From contig CBFDBJ010000107.1 of NCBI GenBank assembly GCA_965603015.1, forward strand, positions 1 through 8,580: a stretch of 8,580 bases of DNA. Reading direction: 5' to 3'. Shown here piece after piece: positions 1 to 5,193 of this stretch. This DNA comes from JAUWTJ01 sp965603015. GTDB lineage: Bacteria; Pseudomonadota; Alphaproteobacteria; M2410. Under the pieces are notes generated by a model, which was not told the DNA's origin, ran no database searches, and saw only the letters and a list, made by a program, of their open reading frames with translations. Position 1 is the first letter of the stretch. Each line of letters begins with the position of its first letter. Made by a program: the position numbers and the translations under genes.

Positions 1-696
1 GATGGCTGCATCGCGCACCGTGCGCGCCATCGGCCCCGCCTGATCAAGCGAAGAGGCAAATGCAACGGTTCCCCAGCGCGAACAGCGCCCATAAGTCGGC
101 TTCATCCCGACGATGCCGGTAAAAGCCGCTGGCTGGCGAATAGAGCCGCCCGTATCGGTGCCGGTTGCCGCAAGGGCAATCCGGGCGGCGACAGACGACG
201 ATGACCCGCCTGACGAGCCTCCGGGCACCAGAGGCGTATCATCACCTTCGCGGCGCCATGGATTGATCACATTGCCAAAGAAGCTTGTCTCATTGGACGA
301 CCCCATGGCGAATTCATCCAGATTGAGCTTGCCCAGCAGGACTGCACCGTCATTCCACAGGTTTTGACTGACCGTCGATTCATATTGCGGCACAAAGCCT
401 TCCAGAATATGGCTACCCGCAGTCGTCTCGATGCCGTCTGTGCAGAAGAGATCCTTCATGCCAATGGGCAGACCGTCGAGATCGCGCGCTTCGCCTTTTG
501 CAATTCGCTCGTCAGAGGCCTTCGCCATCTCAAGCGCTTTGTCGGGCGTTTCCTTCACGAAGCAATTCAGCACCCTCGCCTCTTCCACCGCCTTGATATG
601 GGCCTCCGTCAGCTCCACGGCGGTAAAATCCTTCTTGCGAAGACCGTCTCGTGCGCTCGCCAGAGACAGCTCCGTTAGTTCTTTCAGATCACTCAT
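1..696 (-). CDS. gatA: Glutamyl-/aspartyl-tRNA(Gln/Asn) amidotransferase subunit A, N-terminal part (cut by window edge)
   Basis: The first 232 codons of GatA are present; the family is usually about 490 residues, so the C-terminal half lies beyond base 1. GatA is the amidase of the GatCAB complex: it releases ammonia from glutamine, which GatB uses to convert Glu-tRNA(Gln) or Asp-tRNA(Asn) to the correct amidated form in the cytoplasm. The amidase-signature catalytic triad is visible: Lys81 in the GMKDLFCT stretch, the cis-serine Ser161 in PGGSSGGS, and the nucleophile Ser185 in DTGGSIRQPA. The last two are 24 residues apart, as in known GatA proteins. The ATG at 694-696 lies 3 bases after the gatC stop codon, so the two are almost certainly cotranscribed and probably translationally coupled. 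gatB is not in the window. The identification is secure. Confidence 0.97.
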   Translation of the reverse strand, partial: MSDLKELTELSLASARDGLRKKDFTAVELTEAHIKAVEEARVLNCFVKETPDKALEMAKASDERIAKGEARDLDGLPIGMKDLFCTDGIETTAGSHILEGFVPQYESTVSQNLWNDGAVLLGKLNLDEFAMGSSNETSFFGNVINPWRREGDDTPLVPGGSSGGSSSSVAARIALAATGTDTGGSIRQPAAFTGIVGMKPTYGRCSRWGTVAFASSLDQAGPMARTVRDAAI

Positions 697-699
697 GAA

Positions 700-987
700 T
701 TATTCCATCACTTTGGGGACAGTAAAGAAGCCGTCGTTGCGGTTTGACGCATTTTTAGTCACACGGTCCGCATAGCCACCGTCGGTCACCTCGTCGGCAC
801 GTTGCCGTAAAGTGGCTTCGACGACGCTGGTCATGGGCGGGACACCGTCGGTATCAACCTCATCGAGCTGCTCGACCCAGGCCAGGATCGTGTTCAGCTC
901 GCCGGTCATCGGCTCGAGCTCTTCTTCCTTGATGGCAATGCGCGCAAGATGAGCAATGCGGCGCACCGTATCCTTGTCGACTGACAT
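700..987 (-). CDS. gatC: Glutamyl-/aspartyl-tRNA(Gln/Asn) amidotransferase subunit C
   Basis: This is a full-length 95-residue GatC, the usual size for the family. GatC wraps around the GatA-GatB interface and stabilises the amidotransferase; it has no active site. Recognisable features are the N-terminal helix with VRRIAHLARIAI, the middle stretch LNTILAWVEQLDEVDTDGVPPM, and the C-terminal segment ending in the conserved FFTVPKVME. The ATG at 985-987 is preceded on the minus strand by a good ribosome-binding sequence, GGGAGG (998-1003), about 10 bases upstream. It is the first gene of a gatC-gatA operon and faces away from the VOC gene across a 150-base gap that should hold its promoter, though I could not fix a convincing -35/-10 pair. 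Confidence 0.97.
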   Translation of the reverse strand: MSVDKDTVRRIAHLARIAIKEEELEPMTGELNTILAWVEQLDEVDTDGVPPMTSVVEATLRQRADEVTDGGYADRVTKNASNRNDGFFTVPKVME

Positions 988-1095
988 ATCTGTCCTGCCT
1001 CCCGGCTAAAATTTGTCAAAATTGAACATGTAATTCGGGACCGTGGAGTAGCAGTCAGGGGCTCCGGAGGCAAGTTTTTCGCGGGGTATCGGGCT

Positions 1096-1118
1096 TCCGG
1101 GTGACAATTACCCCCGGA
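1096..1118. repeat. Inverted repeat TCCGGG-N11-CCCGGA upstream of the VOC gene
   Basis: Two perfect 6-base arms, 1096-1101 and 1113-1118, are separated by 11 bases and lie about 20 bases before the VOC start codon. The spacing would suit a dimeric repressor site or a small leader hairpin. There is no T-run, so a simple terminator is unlikely. No regulator can be named. Confidence 0.35.
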
Positions 1119-1137
1119 TAGTTTACGCCCTCACCCC

Positions 1138-1533
1138 ATGACCCTCGATATCACCAGCATCAATCATGTTCAGGTAACGGTTCCGCCGCGCCTTGAGGGC
1201 CGGTGCAAGGCCTTTTACGGCGACCTGCTTGGCCTCCGTGAGGTCGAAAAACCCGAGCCCCTGAAGGCGCGCGGCGGTGCCTGGTATGAGATAGGCCCGG
1301 AAGCCAACCCTGTACAGCTCCACCTCAGCCTTGAGGACGGAGCCGATGGCAACACCTCAAAGCGCCATGTCTGCTATCTCGTGCCAGATCTTGGTACCGC
1401 CAAAGCGCATTTTGAAGCCGGCGGCATTGAAATCACCGACGAGGCCACCGAGCCAAGCGGGCTCAAACGGTTCTTCGTGAGGGACCCGGCTGGCAACAAG
1501 ATCGAAATCGGGATGCTTGATGGCGATCTTTGA
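1138..1533 (+). CDS. VOC (glyoxalase/bleomycin-resistance fold) family protein
   Basis: A 131-residue single-module member of the vicinal oxygen chelate superfamily, whose members include glyoxalases, extradiol dioxygenases and antibiotic-binding proteins. The two beta-alpha-beta-beta-beta halves can be followed. The first half has INHVQVTVP (residues 8-16), then FYGDLLGLREVEKP, then WYEIG and VQLHLSL (59-65). The second half has KRHVCYLVPDL (75-85) and FFVRDPAGNKIEIG (112-125). Candidate metal ligands are His10, His62 or His77, and Glu123. The substrate cannot be read from the sequence. The ATG at 1138 places His10 at the usual distance from the N-terminus, but I see no clear ribosome-binding site in front of it. 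The last 14 bases overlap ruvX, so the two are probably one transcript. Confidence 0.88.
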   Translation: MTLDITSINHVQVTVPPRLEGRCKAFYGDLLGLREVEKPEPLKARGGAWYEIGPEANPVQLHLSLEDGADGNTSKRHVCYLVPDLGTAKAHFEAGGIEITDEATEPSGLKRFFVRDPAGNKIEIGMLDGDL

Positions 1534-1990
1534 AACCGACTTTGAAAACTTTAGGGCTGAGGTCGCACCAGGTCAGCGCCTCATCGGGCTCGACCTTGGC
1601 ACCAAAACCATCGGCGTCGCCCTCTCCGACACAAGGTTTACTGTCGCCACGCCCATGGTCGTTCTCAAGAAGGCGAAACTGAAAGAGGACGTTGCGGCGC
1701 TGCGGGCCATTATCGACGAACACGGCGTCGGCGGCATCGTCCTCGGTCTGCCCAAAAATATGGACAATTCCGAAGGCCCCCGCGCCCAGTCGACACGCGC
1801 CTTCGCCCGCAACATCGAAGAGCGTCTTGGCCTGCCGATCCTCCTGTGGGACGAACGCCTCTCGACGGCGGCCGTCACCCGCACGCTCATCGAAGCCGAC
1901 GCCAGCCGCAAACGCCGCGCCGAGGTGGTGGACAAAATGGCCGCCGCCTACATTCTGCAAGGCGCGCTTGATCGGTTGGGACGGGTTTGA
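1520..1990 (+). CDS. ruvX: RuvX/YqgF family Holliday-junction resolvase fold protein (pre-16S rRNA processing nuclease)
   Basis: A 156-residue protein with an RNase H-like fold. Family members have been linked both to Holliday-junction resolution and to maturation of the 16S rRNA 5' end. Conserved blocks are LDLGTKTIGVALSD (24-37) carrying Asp25, VLGLPKNMDNSEGP (74-87), LLWDERLST (108-116) carrying Glu112, and DKMAAAYILQGALD (138-151) carrying Asp138. These three acidic residues form the expected metal-binding set. It is longer than the roughly 138-residue E. coli protein because of about 20 extra N-terminal residues. The ATG at 1520 is preferred over the adjacent TTG at 1517; either start overlaps the VOC gene, which suggests translational coupling. 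It ends 9 bases before the convergent lipoprotein gene. Confidence 0.95.
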   Translation: MAIFETDFENFRAEVAPGQRLIGLDLGTKTIGVALSDTRFTVATPMVVLKKAKLKEDVAALRAIIDEHGVGGIVLGLPKNMDNSEGPRAQSTRAFARNIEERLGLPILLWDERLSTAAVTRTLIEADASRKRRAEVVDKMAAAYILQGALDRLGRV

Positions 1991-1999
1991 GCGGCGATA

Positions 2000-2419
2000 T
2001 TAATTTGCCTTCGGACAGTGCCTGAGTTCGAGGCGCCGGTCAGTATTGTCCAGCACTGGCCAGCGTACCGGTTCTGCTTGAGACTCAACCACAAAGGTCT
2101 CACGGTCAAAAGGCCCGATATGAGCAGGATCTTCATACATGTCGGTGTCACTCGCATCGACGGAATAGAATTCCTCCTCACCGCTGAAACAGCGTCTCAA
2201 GGAAATGTATTGCCCGTTGTAACCCCAGGCTACCATAACCGGGTCCAGCACCCCGTGATAACTGCCTTCACCAAGATTGCGGCACAATGTCATGTCATTG
2301 GGATCGTCAACGGCGCATAAAGACCAATCGTCGTTGATATCGTCTACGTAGAAATCGCAGCCCGCAAGCGCTGGAACCATCGCGCAAAACATAAGAACTA
2401 TCTTGCACCAATCTTTCAT
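2000..2419 (-). CDS. Small acidic lipoprotein of unknown family; candidate immunity protein
   Basis: I do not recognise the family. The protein has 139 residues from the ATG at 2417-2419, which has GGGA about seven bases upstream; a TTG at 2431 would add four residues and is less likely. The N-terminus is a lipoprotein signal: a positively charged start, a hydrophobic stretch (7-19), and the lipobox ALAGC with Cys21 as the lipidated residue. Asp22 follows the cysteine, which in enterobacteria favours retention in the inner membrane. The mature part is rich in Asp and Glu and has four more cysteines (35, 46, 77, 135), enough for two disulfides in the periplasm. The gene follows the toxin-like gene on the same strand after a 69-base gap. 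Gene order, acidity and membrane anchoring suggest an immunity protein; this is inference. Confidence 0.72.
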   Translation of the reverse strand: MKDWCKIVLMFCAMVPALAGCDFYVDDINDDWSLCAVDDPNDMTLCRNLGEGSYHGVLDPVMVAWGYNGQYISLRRCFSGEEEFYSVDASDTDMYEDPAHIGPFDRETFVVESQAEPVRWPVLDNTDRRLELRHCPKAN

Positions 2420-2488
2420 ATTACATCCCAATCGCTCGAGGAACTTCCTGCCACATTATGTAACCAGAAGGTATCTGCATGGCAAGTG

Positions 2489-3433
2489 TCAACCATAGGA
2501 GGCCGGCTCGGAAGGCCAATCACCCAATTCTCTTTGAACGACTGGCTCCGTCCATGTCAGGTACTGGTACTTGTTACTACCTGGTCCGGACTCATAGGCA
2601 GGCCCTTCAGGCAAACCATGCTCCCTGCGCCATGAACCAGCCAGAAGGGAATCCATCGACGAGCGATTTTTGGCCTCGAAATGAATACGCCCCCCACTAA
2701 CAATCATATTCACGTGGTAGCTTCCTATGAATTGCTCAGCAGCGGTCTTGGCCCCCGCAGCAACTGAATAGGTGAAGTCGACACGATACTCTGTAACGCT
2801 GTCACCATCCTTTAGTTTTCCATCGTATTTGTCGTACAGAAAGTCTCTGGCCAATCTTATCCCGTCACTATTGCGAAAGTCCTGAACGAACCTGGAATCC
2901 GGGCCCAAATGACGTTCCTTTGGCCCTGTTCCGGTCGCCCATTCGAGACCAAGCCTGATAGCGGTTGGGTCTTCCTTTGTCCCCAGAGTGTCGTCCACCA
3001 CATCAGCAACTTTGCCAGCTACTTTGACAGCACCCCTGCCAATTTTGATAATCGATTTGGCGAGGCCATATTGTTGTTGAGTTCCACCCGCCACATTTCG
3101 ATCAGCACTTGAATTCACCCGGTCAGAGTCCAGGGTCCGCGGGTCGCCCAAACCGCCCAGAGCAATACTCTTGTTCGAAGACCACGGATTGGAGGTTAAC
3201 TGGCCCGAAAAGCCGGGTCCACGCGAACTCTGTCTCTTATACGGATCCGGATCAATTTCCCCCGCTCCCTGTGCCTGGATCATCTCGAATGTGGGGATAA
3301 GATCGGACGTGATGCCGGAATAGCGCTCCGACTGTTGTTGTTTTGACAATCCCTGCCGGTATGCCTCCCAGTCTGCTGCTGTCATGAGATGAGGTGGTTT
3401 GGGCAGATAGTTCGGGTAGCGCCACGGAGCCAT
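2489..3433 (-). CDS. Hypothetical protein with polymorphic-toxin-like C-terminal domain
   Basis: A 314-residue protein from the ATG at 3431-3433, chosen because AGGAAGG sits 7 bases upstream; an in-frame GTG at 3472 adds 13 residues but has no ribosome-binding site. Three parts are visible. Residues 1-120 are polar, Gly/Ser/Pro-rich and probably disordered, with no signal peptide. Residues 122-150 can form a cationic, glycine-containing amphipathic helix (SIIKIGRGAVKVAGKV). From about residue 158 to 300 is a compact domain with GTGPKERHLGPDS (168-180), an AARDFLYDKY-like helix, a beta-rich middle (EQFIGSYHVNMIVSGG) and a closing YLTWTEPV. From memory, this layout resembles C-terminal tails of RHS-type polymorphic toxins, but I cannot name the family or activity. 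It precedes the lipoprotein gene and has lower GC than the flanking genes. Confidence 0.7.
   Translation of the reverse strand: MAPWRYPNYLPKPPHLMTAADWEAYRQGLSKQQQSERYSGITSDLIPTFEMIQAQGAGEIDPDPYKRQSSRGPGFSGQLTSNPWSSNKSIALGGLGDPRTLDSDRVNSSADRNVAGGTQQQYGLAKSIIKIGRGAVKVAGKVADVVDDTLGTKEDPTAIRLGLEWATGTGPKERHLGPDSRFVQDFRNSDGIRLARDFLYDKYDGKLKDGDSVTEYRVDFTYSVAAGAKTAAEQFIGSYHVNMIVSGGRIHFEAKNRSSMDSLLAGSWRREHGLPEGPAYESGPGSNKYQYLTWTEPVVQRELGDWPSEPASYG
2540..2932 (-). other. Candidate toxin-like C-terminal domain within the 2489-3433 gene
   Basis: This region encodes residues 168-298. It opens with a Gly-Pro-Arg-His-rich motif (GTGPKERHLGPDS) followed by a helix ending DFLYDKY, then predicted beta strands, and closes with an aromatic TWTE. 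Conserved-looking polar residues that could be catalytic or structural are Arg174, His175, Asp179 and the C-terminal Trp-Thr-Glu. The similarity to RHS tail domains comes from pattern recall, not from a search. Confidence 0.4.
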
Positions 3434-3450
3434 GTAATTTCCTTCCTGTA

Positions 3451-3483
3451 CCTGAGTTTCGGTGTCGGTCACTGTGACTCAGG
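3451..3483 (-). promoter_or_regulatory. Inverted repeat in the leader of the toxin-like gene
   Basis: CCTGAGT (3451-3457) and ACTCAGG (3477-3483) are perfect 7-base arms. Between them a second, inner pair GTG (3462-3464) and CAC (3470-3472) is set off by equal 4-base internal loops. In the toxin-gene mRNA this would be a hairpin ending just upstream of the AGGAAGG ribosome-binding site; as DNA it could be an operator. It overlaps the alternative GTG start, which argues further against that start. Confidence 0.35.
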
Positions 3484-3590
3484 AATTTTGATCGGGGAGA
3501 AGTCCCGCAGGGTTTATCCCAAACTCTCATAGACCCGGCGGAGCGCATCGCTGCGACCGGCTGGACTTTTCGCCTGTGCCGATGTCTAAG

Positions 3591-3612
3591 GGGAGGAACA
3601 CTCCTTCCTCCC
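3591..3612 (+). promoter_or_regulatory. Perfect 8-bp hairpin GGGAGGAA-N6-TTCCTCCC before the permease gene
   Basis: The arms 3591-3598 and 3605-3612 pair perfectly around a 6-base loop. The left arm is the only strong ribosome-binding-like sequence before the permease ATG at 3625, but it is 26 bases away and would be buried in the stem. No T-run follows, so it is not a standard terminator. A role in translation control is possible but unproven. Confidence 0.4.
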
Positions 3613-3624
3613 GGACCCTCCCCC

Positions 3625-4551
3625 ATGATCCAGATTATCGGCGCGCTTGTTCCTGTTTTTCTTGTTATCCTGATCGGCTACGGGCTGACCCGGTTTCGCT
3701 TTGCGACCCCGGATGACTGGAGCCATGCGGAGCGGGTGGTTTATTTTGTGCTGTTTCCGGCGCTTATCGTCTCAAGCATCGCCAATGCCGACCTCTCCGG
3801 CCTGCCGATCCTGCCTTTCGCAGCGACACTGATCCTGACGCTGGCCATCACAGCAAGCCTTCTGAGTATCTTGAGGCGCACGCTTGGCGCACGGCTCGGG
3901 CTTCAGGGGCCTGCCTATTCGAGCGTTTATCAGGGCAGTCTGCGCTGGAACGGCTTCGTCGCGCTTGCCGCCGTTGCTGTGGTCTTTGGTGACAAGGGGG
4001 TTGCGGTCGCAGCCCTCGCCATCGCCATCATGGTCCCGATCCTGAATGTGATGTGTGTCATTGCCCTGACGCGCCATGCCGGCCGGGACGTCCCGAGCAT
4101 TAGCAACATCCTCAAGACCATCGTCCGCAATCCGCTGATCATCTCCAGTCTCACCGGCCTCGCGCTCAACATCTCCGGCATTGGTCTGCCGGAACCTCTG
4201 GGCACTACGGCGTCCCTCATCGGCCGCGCCGCCCTGCCGATCGGCCTGCTTGCGGTTGGTGCCGGTCTTGATCTCAAAGCGGTCGCCTCAAACAAGGGGC
4301 TTGTGGTCCTTGCCTGCTCCTTCAAGCTCATCCTTGTTCCAGTGCTGATTGCCGTCCTGGCATCGCTCTTCGGCATAGAAGGCATGACGCGGGACATCCT
4401 GATCCTCTGCGGCACCGTCCCCACCGCGTCCTCGGCCTATGTGCTCGCGCGCCAGCTCGGCGGCGATCACACGCTCATGGCGGCCATCATCACAGGCGCG
4501 ACGCTGGCCGCGATTGTGACGATGCCACTGATGCTATTCCTCTTGCGGTGA
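3625..4551 (+). CDS. AEC-family (auxin efflux carrier-like) permease
   Basis: A 308-residue polytopic inner-membrane protein with about ten hydrophobic segments arranged as two five-helix halves, typical of the AEC family of organic-anion/auxin-like carriers (MdcF-type proteins). The start MIQIIGALVPVFLVILIGYG fits the first helix of the family and supports the ATG at 3625. Family-like landmarks are FPALIVSSI (44-52), RWNGF (107-111), the conserved VRNPLII (167-173) opening the second half, LPIGLLAVGAGLDL (204-217), and GTVPTASSAYVLARQLGGD (263-281) before the last helix. The transported substrate cannot be deduced; malonate and other carboxylates are known for relatives. The gene stands alone on the plus strand, and its last 18 bases overlap the end of the convergent gene on the minus strand. 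Confidence 0.9.
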   Translation: MIQIIGALVPVFLVILIGYGLTRFRFATPDDWSHAERVVYFVLFPALIVSSIANADLSGLPILPFAATLILTLAITASLLSILRRTLGARLGLQGPAYSSVYQGSLRWNGFVALAAVAVVFGDKGVAVAALAIAIMVPILNVMCVIALTRHAGRDVPSISNILKTIVRNPLIISSLTGLALNISGIGLPEPLGTTASLIGRAALPIGLLAVGAGLDLKAVASNKGLVVLACSFKLILVPVLIAVLASLFGIEGMTRDILILCGTVPTASSAYVLARQLGGDHTLMAAIITGATLAAIVTMPLMLFLLR

Positions 4552-5094
4552 GTCGTCCGGCTTATCGTCTTCTTTACCCTCGCCGGGGGTCAGGAGATCC
4601 GCGCCCTGTTTCAGCACTTCAAAGGGCGCGCCGACGATGCCTTTGACAGTTCCCTCCATGGCCCCCTGGGCGGCGCCGGAACCAACTCCCTTTGAGACGC
4701 CTTTCGCCCCCTTGATGATGGCCGGCAGTTCTGCCCGCAGCGCCGCAGATTCTGCCAGCACCGGGACCATGGCCTCGCGCACCTCTTTGACCTCGCCGAG
4801 CACCTCCGGCACAAGCGCCCTGATGGCAGCGCTTTCTTCAAGCACCTGCGGGATTTGCTGACGGACCGCCTCGATCTGGCTTGCCATGCGAGGAATCTCA
4901 ACGAGAGCTGTGTCAATCCGGGTAAGCAGCGGATGATCATCACCGCTCATATCAATGCTCTCAAGACCGGACAGTATGAGCGGAACCTGGCTGCGGATCT
5001 TGCCTGCCTCAATAGCGAAATAGAGGACGGCGCTCGCCAGATAGACAAGGCCAAACGCAATTGCGAATTGGCCGGGAGTTTTCAGTTTTTCCAT
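4534..5094 (-). CDS. Membrane-anchored helical protein with 14-residue proline repeats and a glycine zipper
   Basis: A 186-residue protein of no family I recognise. Residues 10-28 form a single membrane helix. After it, prolines recur at 38, 55, 68, 82, 96, 111 and 124, mostly 13-15 apart. They mark repeats of the form (I/V)P-x-hydrophobic-hydrophobic-x-E-x-x-x-(I/V/L)R, for example IPQVLEESAAIRAL followed by VPEVLGEVKEVREA; together these should form a long, regularly kinked coiled helix. Residues 132-152 contain glycines at every fourth position (132, 136, 140, 144, 148, 152), a glycine zipper of the kind found in membrane-inserting helices. The tail is charged and acidic (GKEDDKPDDSPQEE). 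The gene lies downstream of the diguanylate cyclase gene on the same strand, separated by 99 bases. The function is unknown. Confidence 0.75.
   Translation of the reverse strand: MEKLKTPGQFAIAFGLVYLASAVLYFAIEAGKIRSQVPLILSGLESIDMSGDDHPLLTRIDTALVEIPRMASQIEAVRQQIPQVLEESAAIRALVPEVLGEVKEVREAMVPVLAESAALRAELPAIIKGAKGVSKGVGSGAAQGAMEGTVKGIVGAPFEVLKQGADLLTPGEGKEDDKPDDSPQEE
4711..4986 (-). repeat. Coding region of the proline-marked 14-residue repeats
   Basis: This region encodes residues 37-128, about six degenerate copies starting at VPLILSGLESI, HPLLTRIDTAL, IPRMASQIEAVR, IPQVLEESAAIR, VPEVLGEVKEVR, VPVLAESAALR and trailing into LPAIIKGAKGV. A 14-residue period is two heptads, so hydrophobic residues stay on one face while a proline breaks the helix at each repeat boundary. 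Confidence 0.65.
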
Positions 5095-5123
5095 GGGGTT
5101 GTTCCCGAATGTTGAGATCAGAA

Positions 5124-5137
5124 TTGATCTACATCAG
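5124..5137. promoter_or_regulatory. FNR/FixK-type half-palindrome TTGAT-CTAC-ATCAG
   Basis: The site matches the established FNR/FixK consensus TTGAT-N4-ATCAA at 9 of 10 defined positions. It lies 30-43 bases before the start codon of the proline-repeat gene. A perfect TTGACA (-35-like) is found on the minus strand at 5154-5159, and the box falls where the -10 element would be, which would favour repression rather than activation. A second overlapping dyad, AGATCA-N4-TGATCT, spans 5115-5130. Chance occurrence is possible. Confidence 0.35.
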
Positions 5138-5193
5138 GACGGTGGCGTGATTATGTCAAGGCAGGATTTCCGGCAGCCAGCCTTACTGCTCGC

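Noticed and set aside
1014..1019. TTGACA on the minus strand as -35 of gatC
   Set aside because: It is only 26 bases from the start codon, so no -10 and transcription start would fit before the ribosome-binding site.
1020..1040. GTTC/GAAC near 1025 as an alphaproteobacterial LexA box
   Set aside because: The consensus needs two direct GTTC (or GAAC) units seven bases apart; only one is present.
1463..1960. 165-codon minus-strand open frame
   Set aside because: It is antisense to ruvX, whose conserved motifs prove the plus strand is coding; no family features.
2429..2431. TTG as start of the lipoprotein gene
   Set aside because: It adds only four residues; the ATG at 2417-2419 has GGGA at suitable spacing and gives a normal lipoprotein signal peptide.
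2439..2449. AGGAA-C-TTCCT dyad between the toxin-like and lipoprotein genes
   Set aside because: Eleven bases, no spacing or partner element to suggest a function.
3470..3472. GTG as start of the toxin-like gene
   Set aside because: No ribosome-binding sequence precedes it, it lies in a leader hairpin, and the ATG at 3431-3433 has an excellent AGGAAGG 7 bases upstream.
3252..3626. 124-codon minus-strand open frame across the 5' end of the toxin-like gene
   Set aside because: Composition is Arg/Ser/His-rich without pattern, and it runs in another frame through the better supported gene and the intergenic region.
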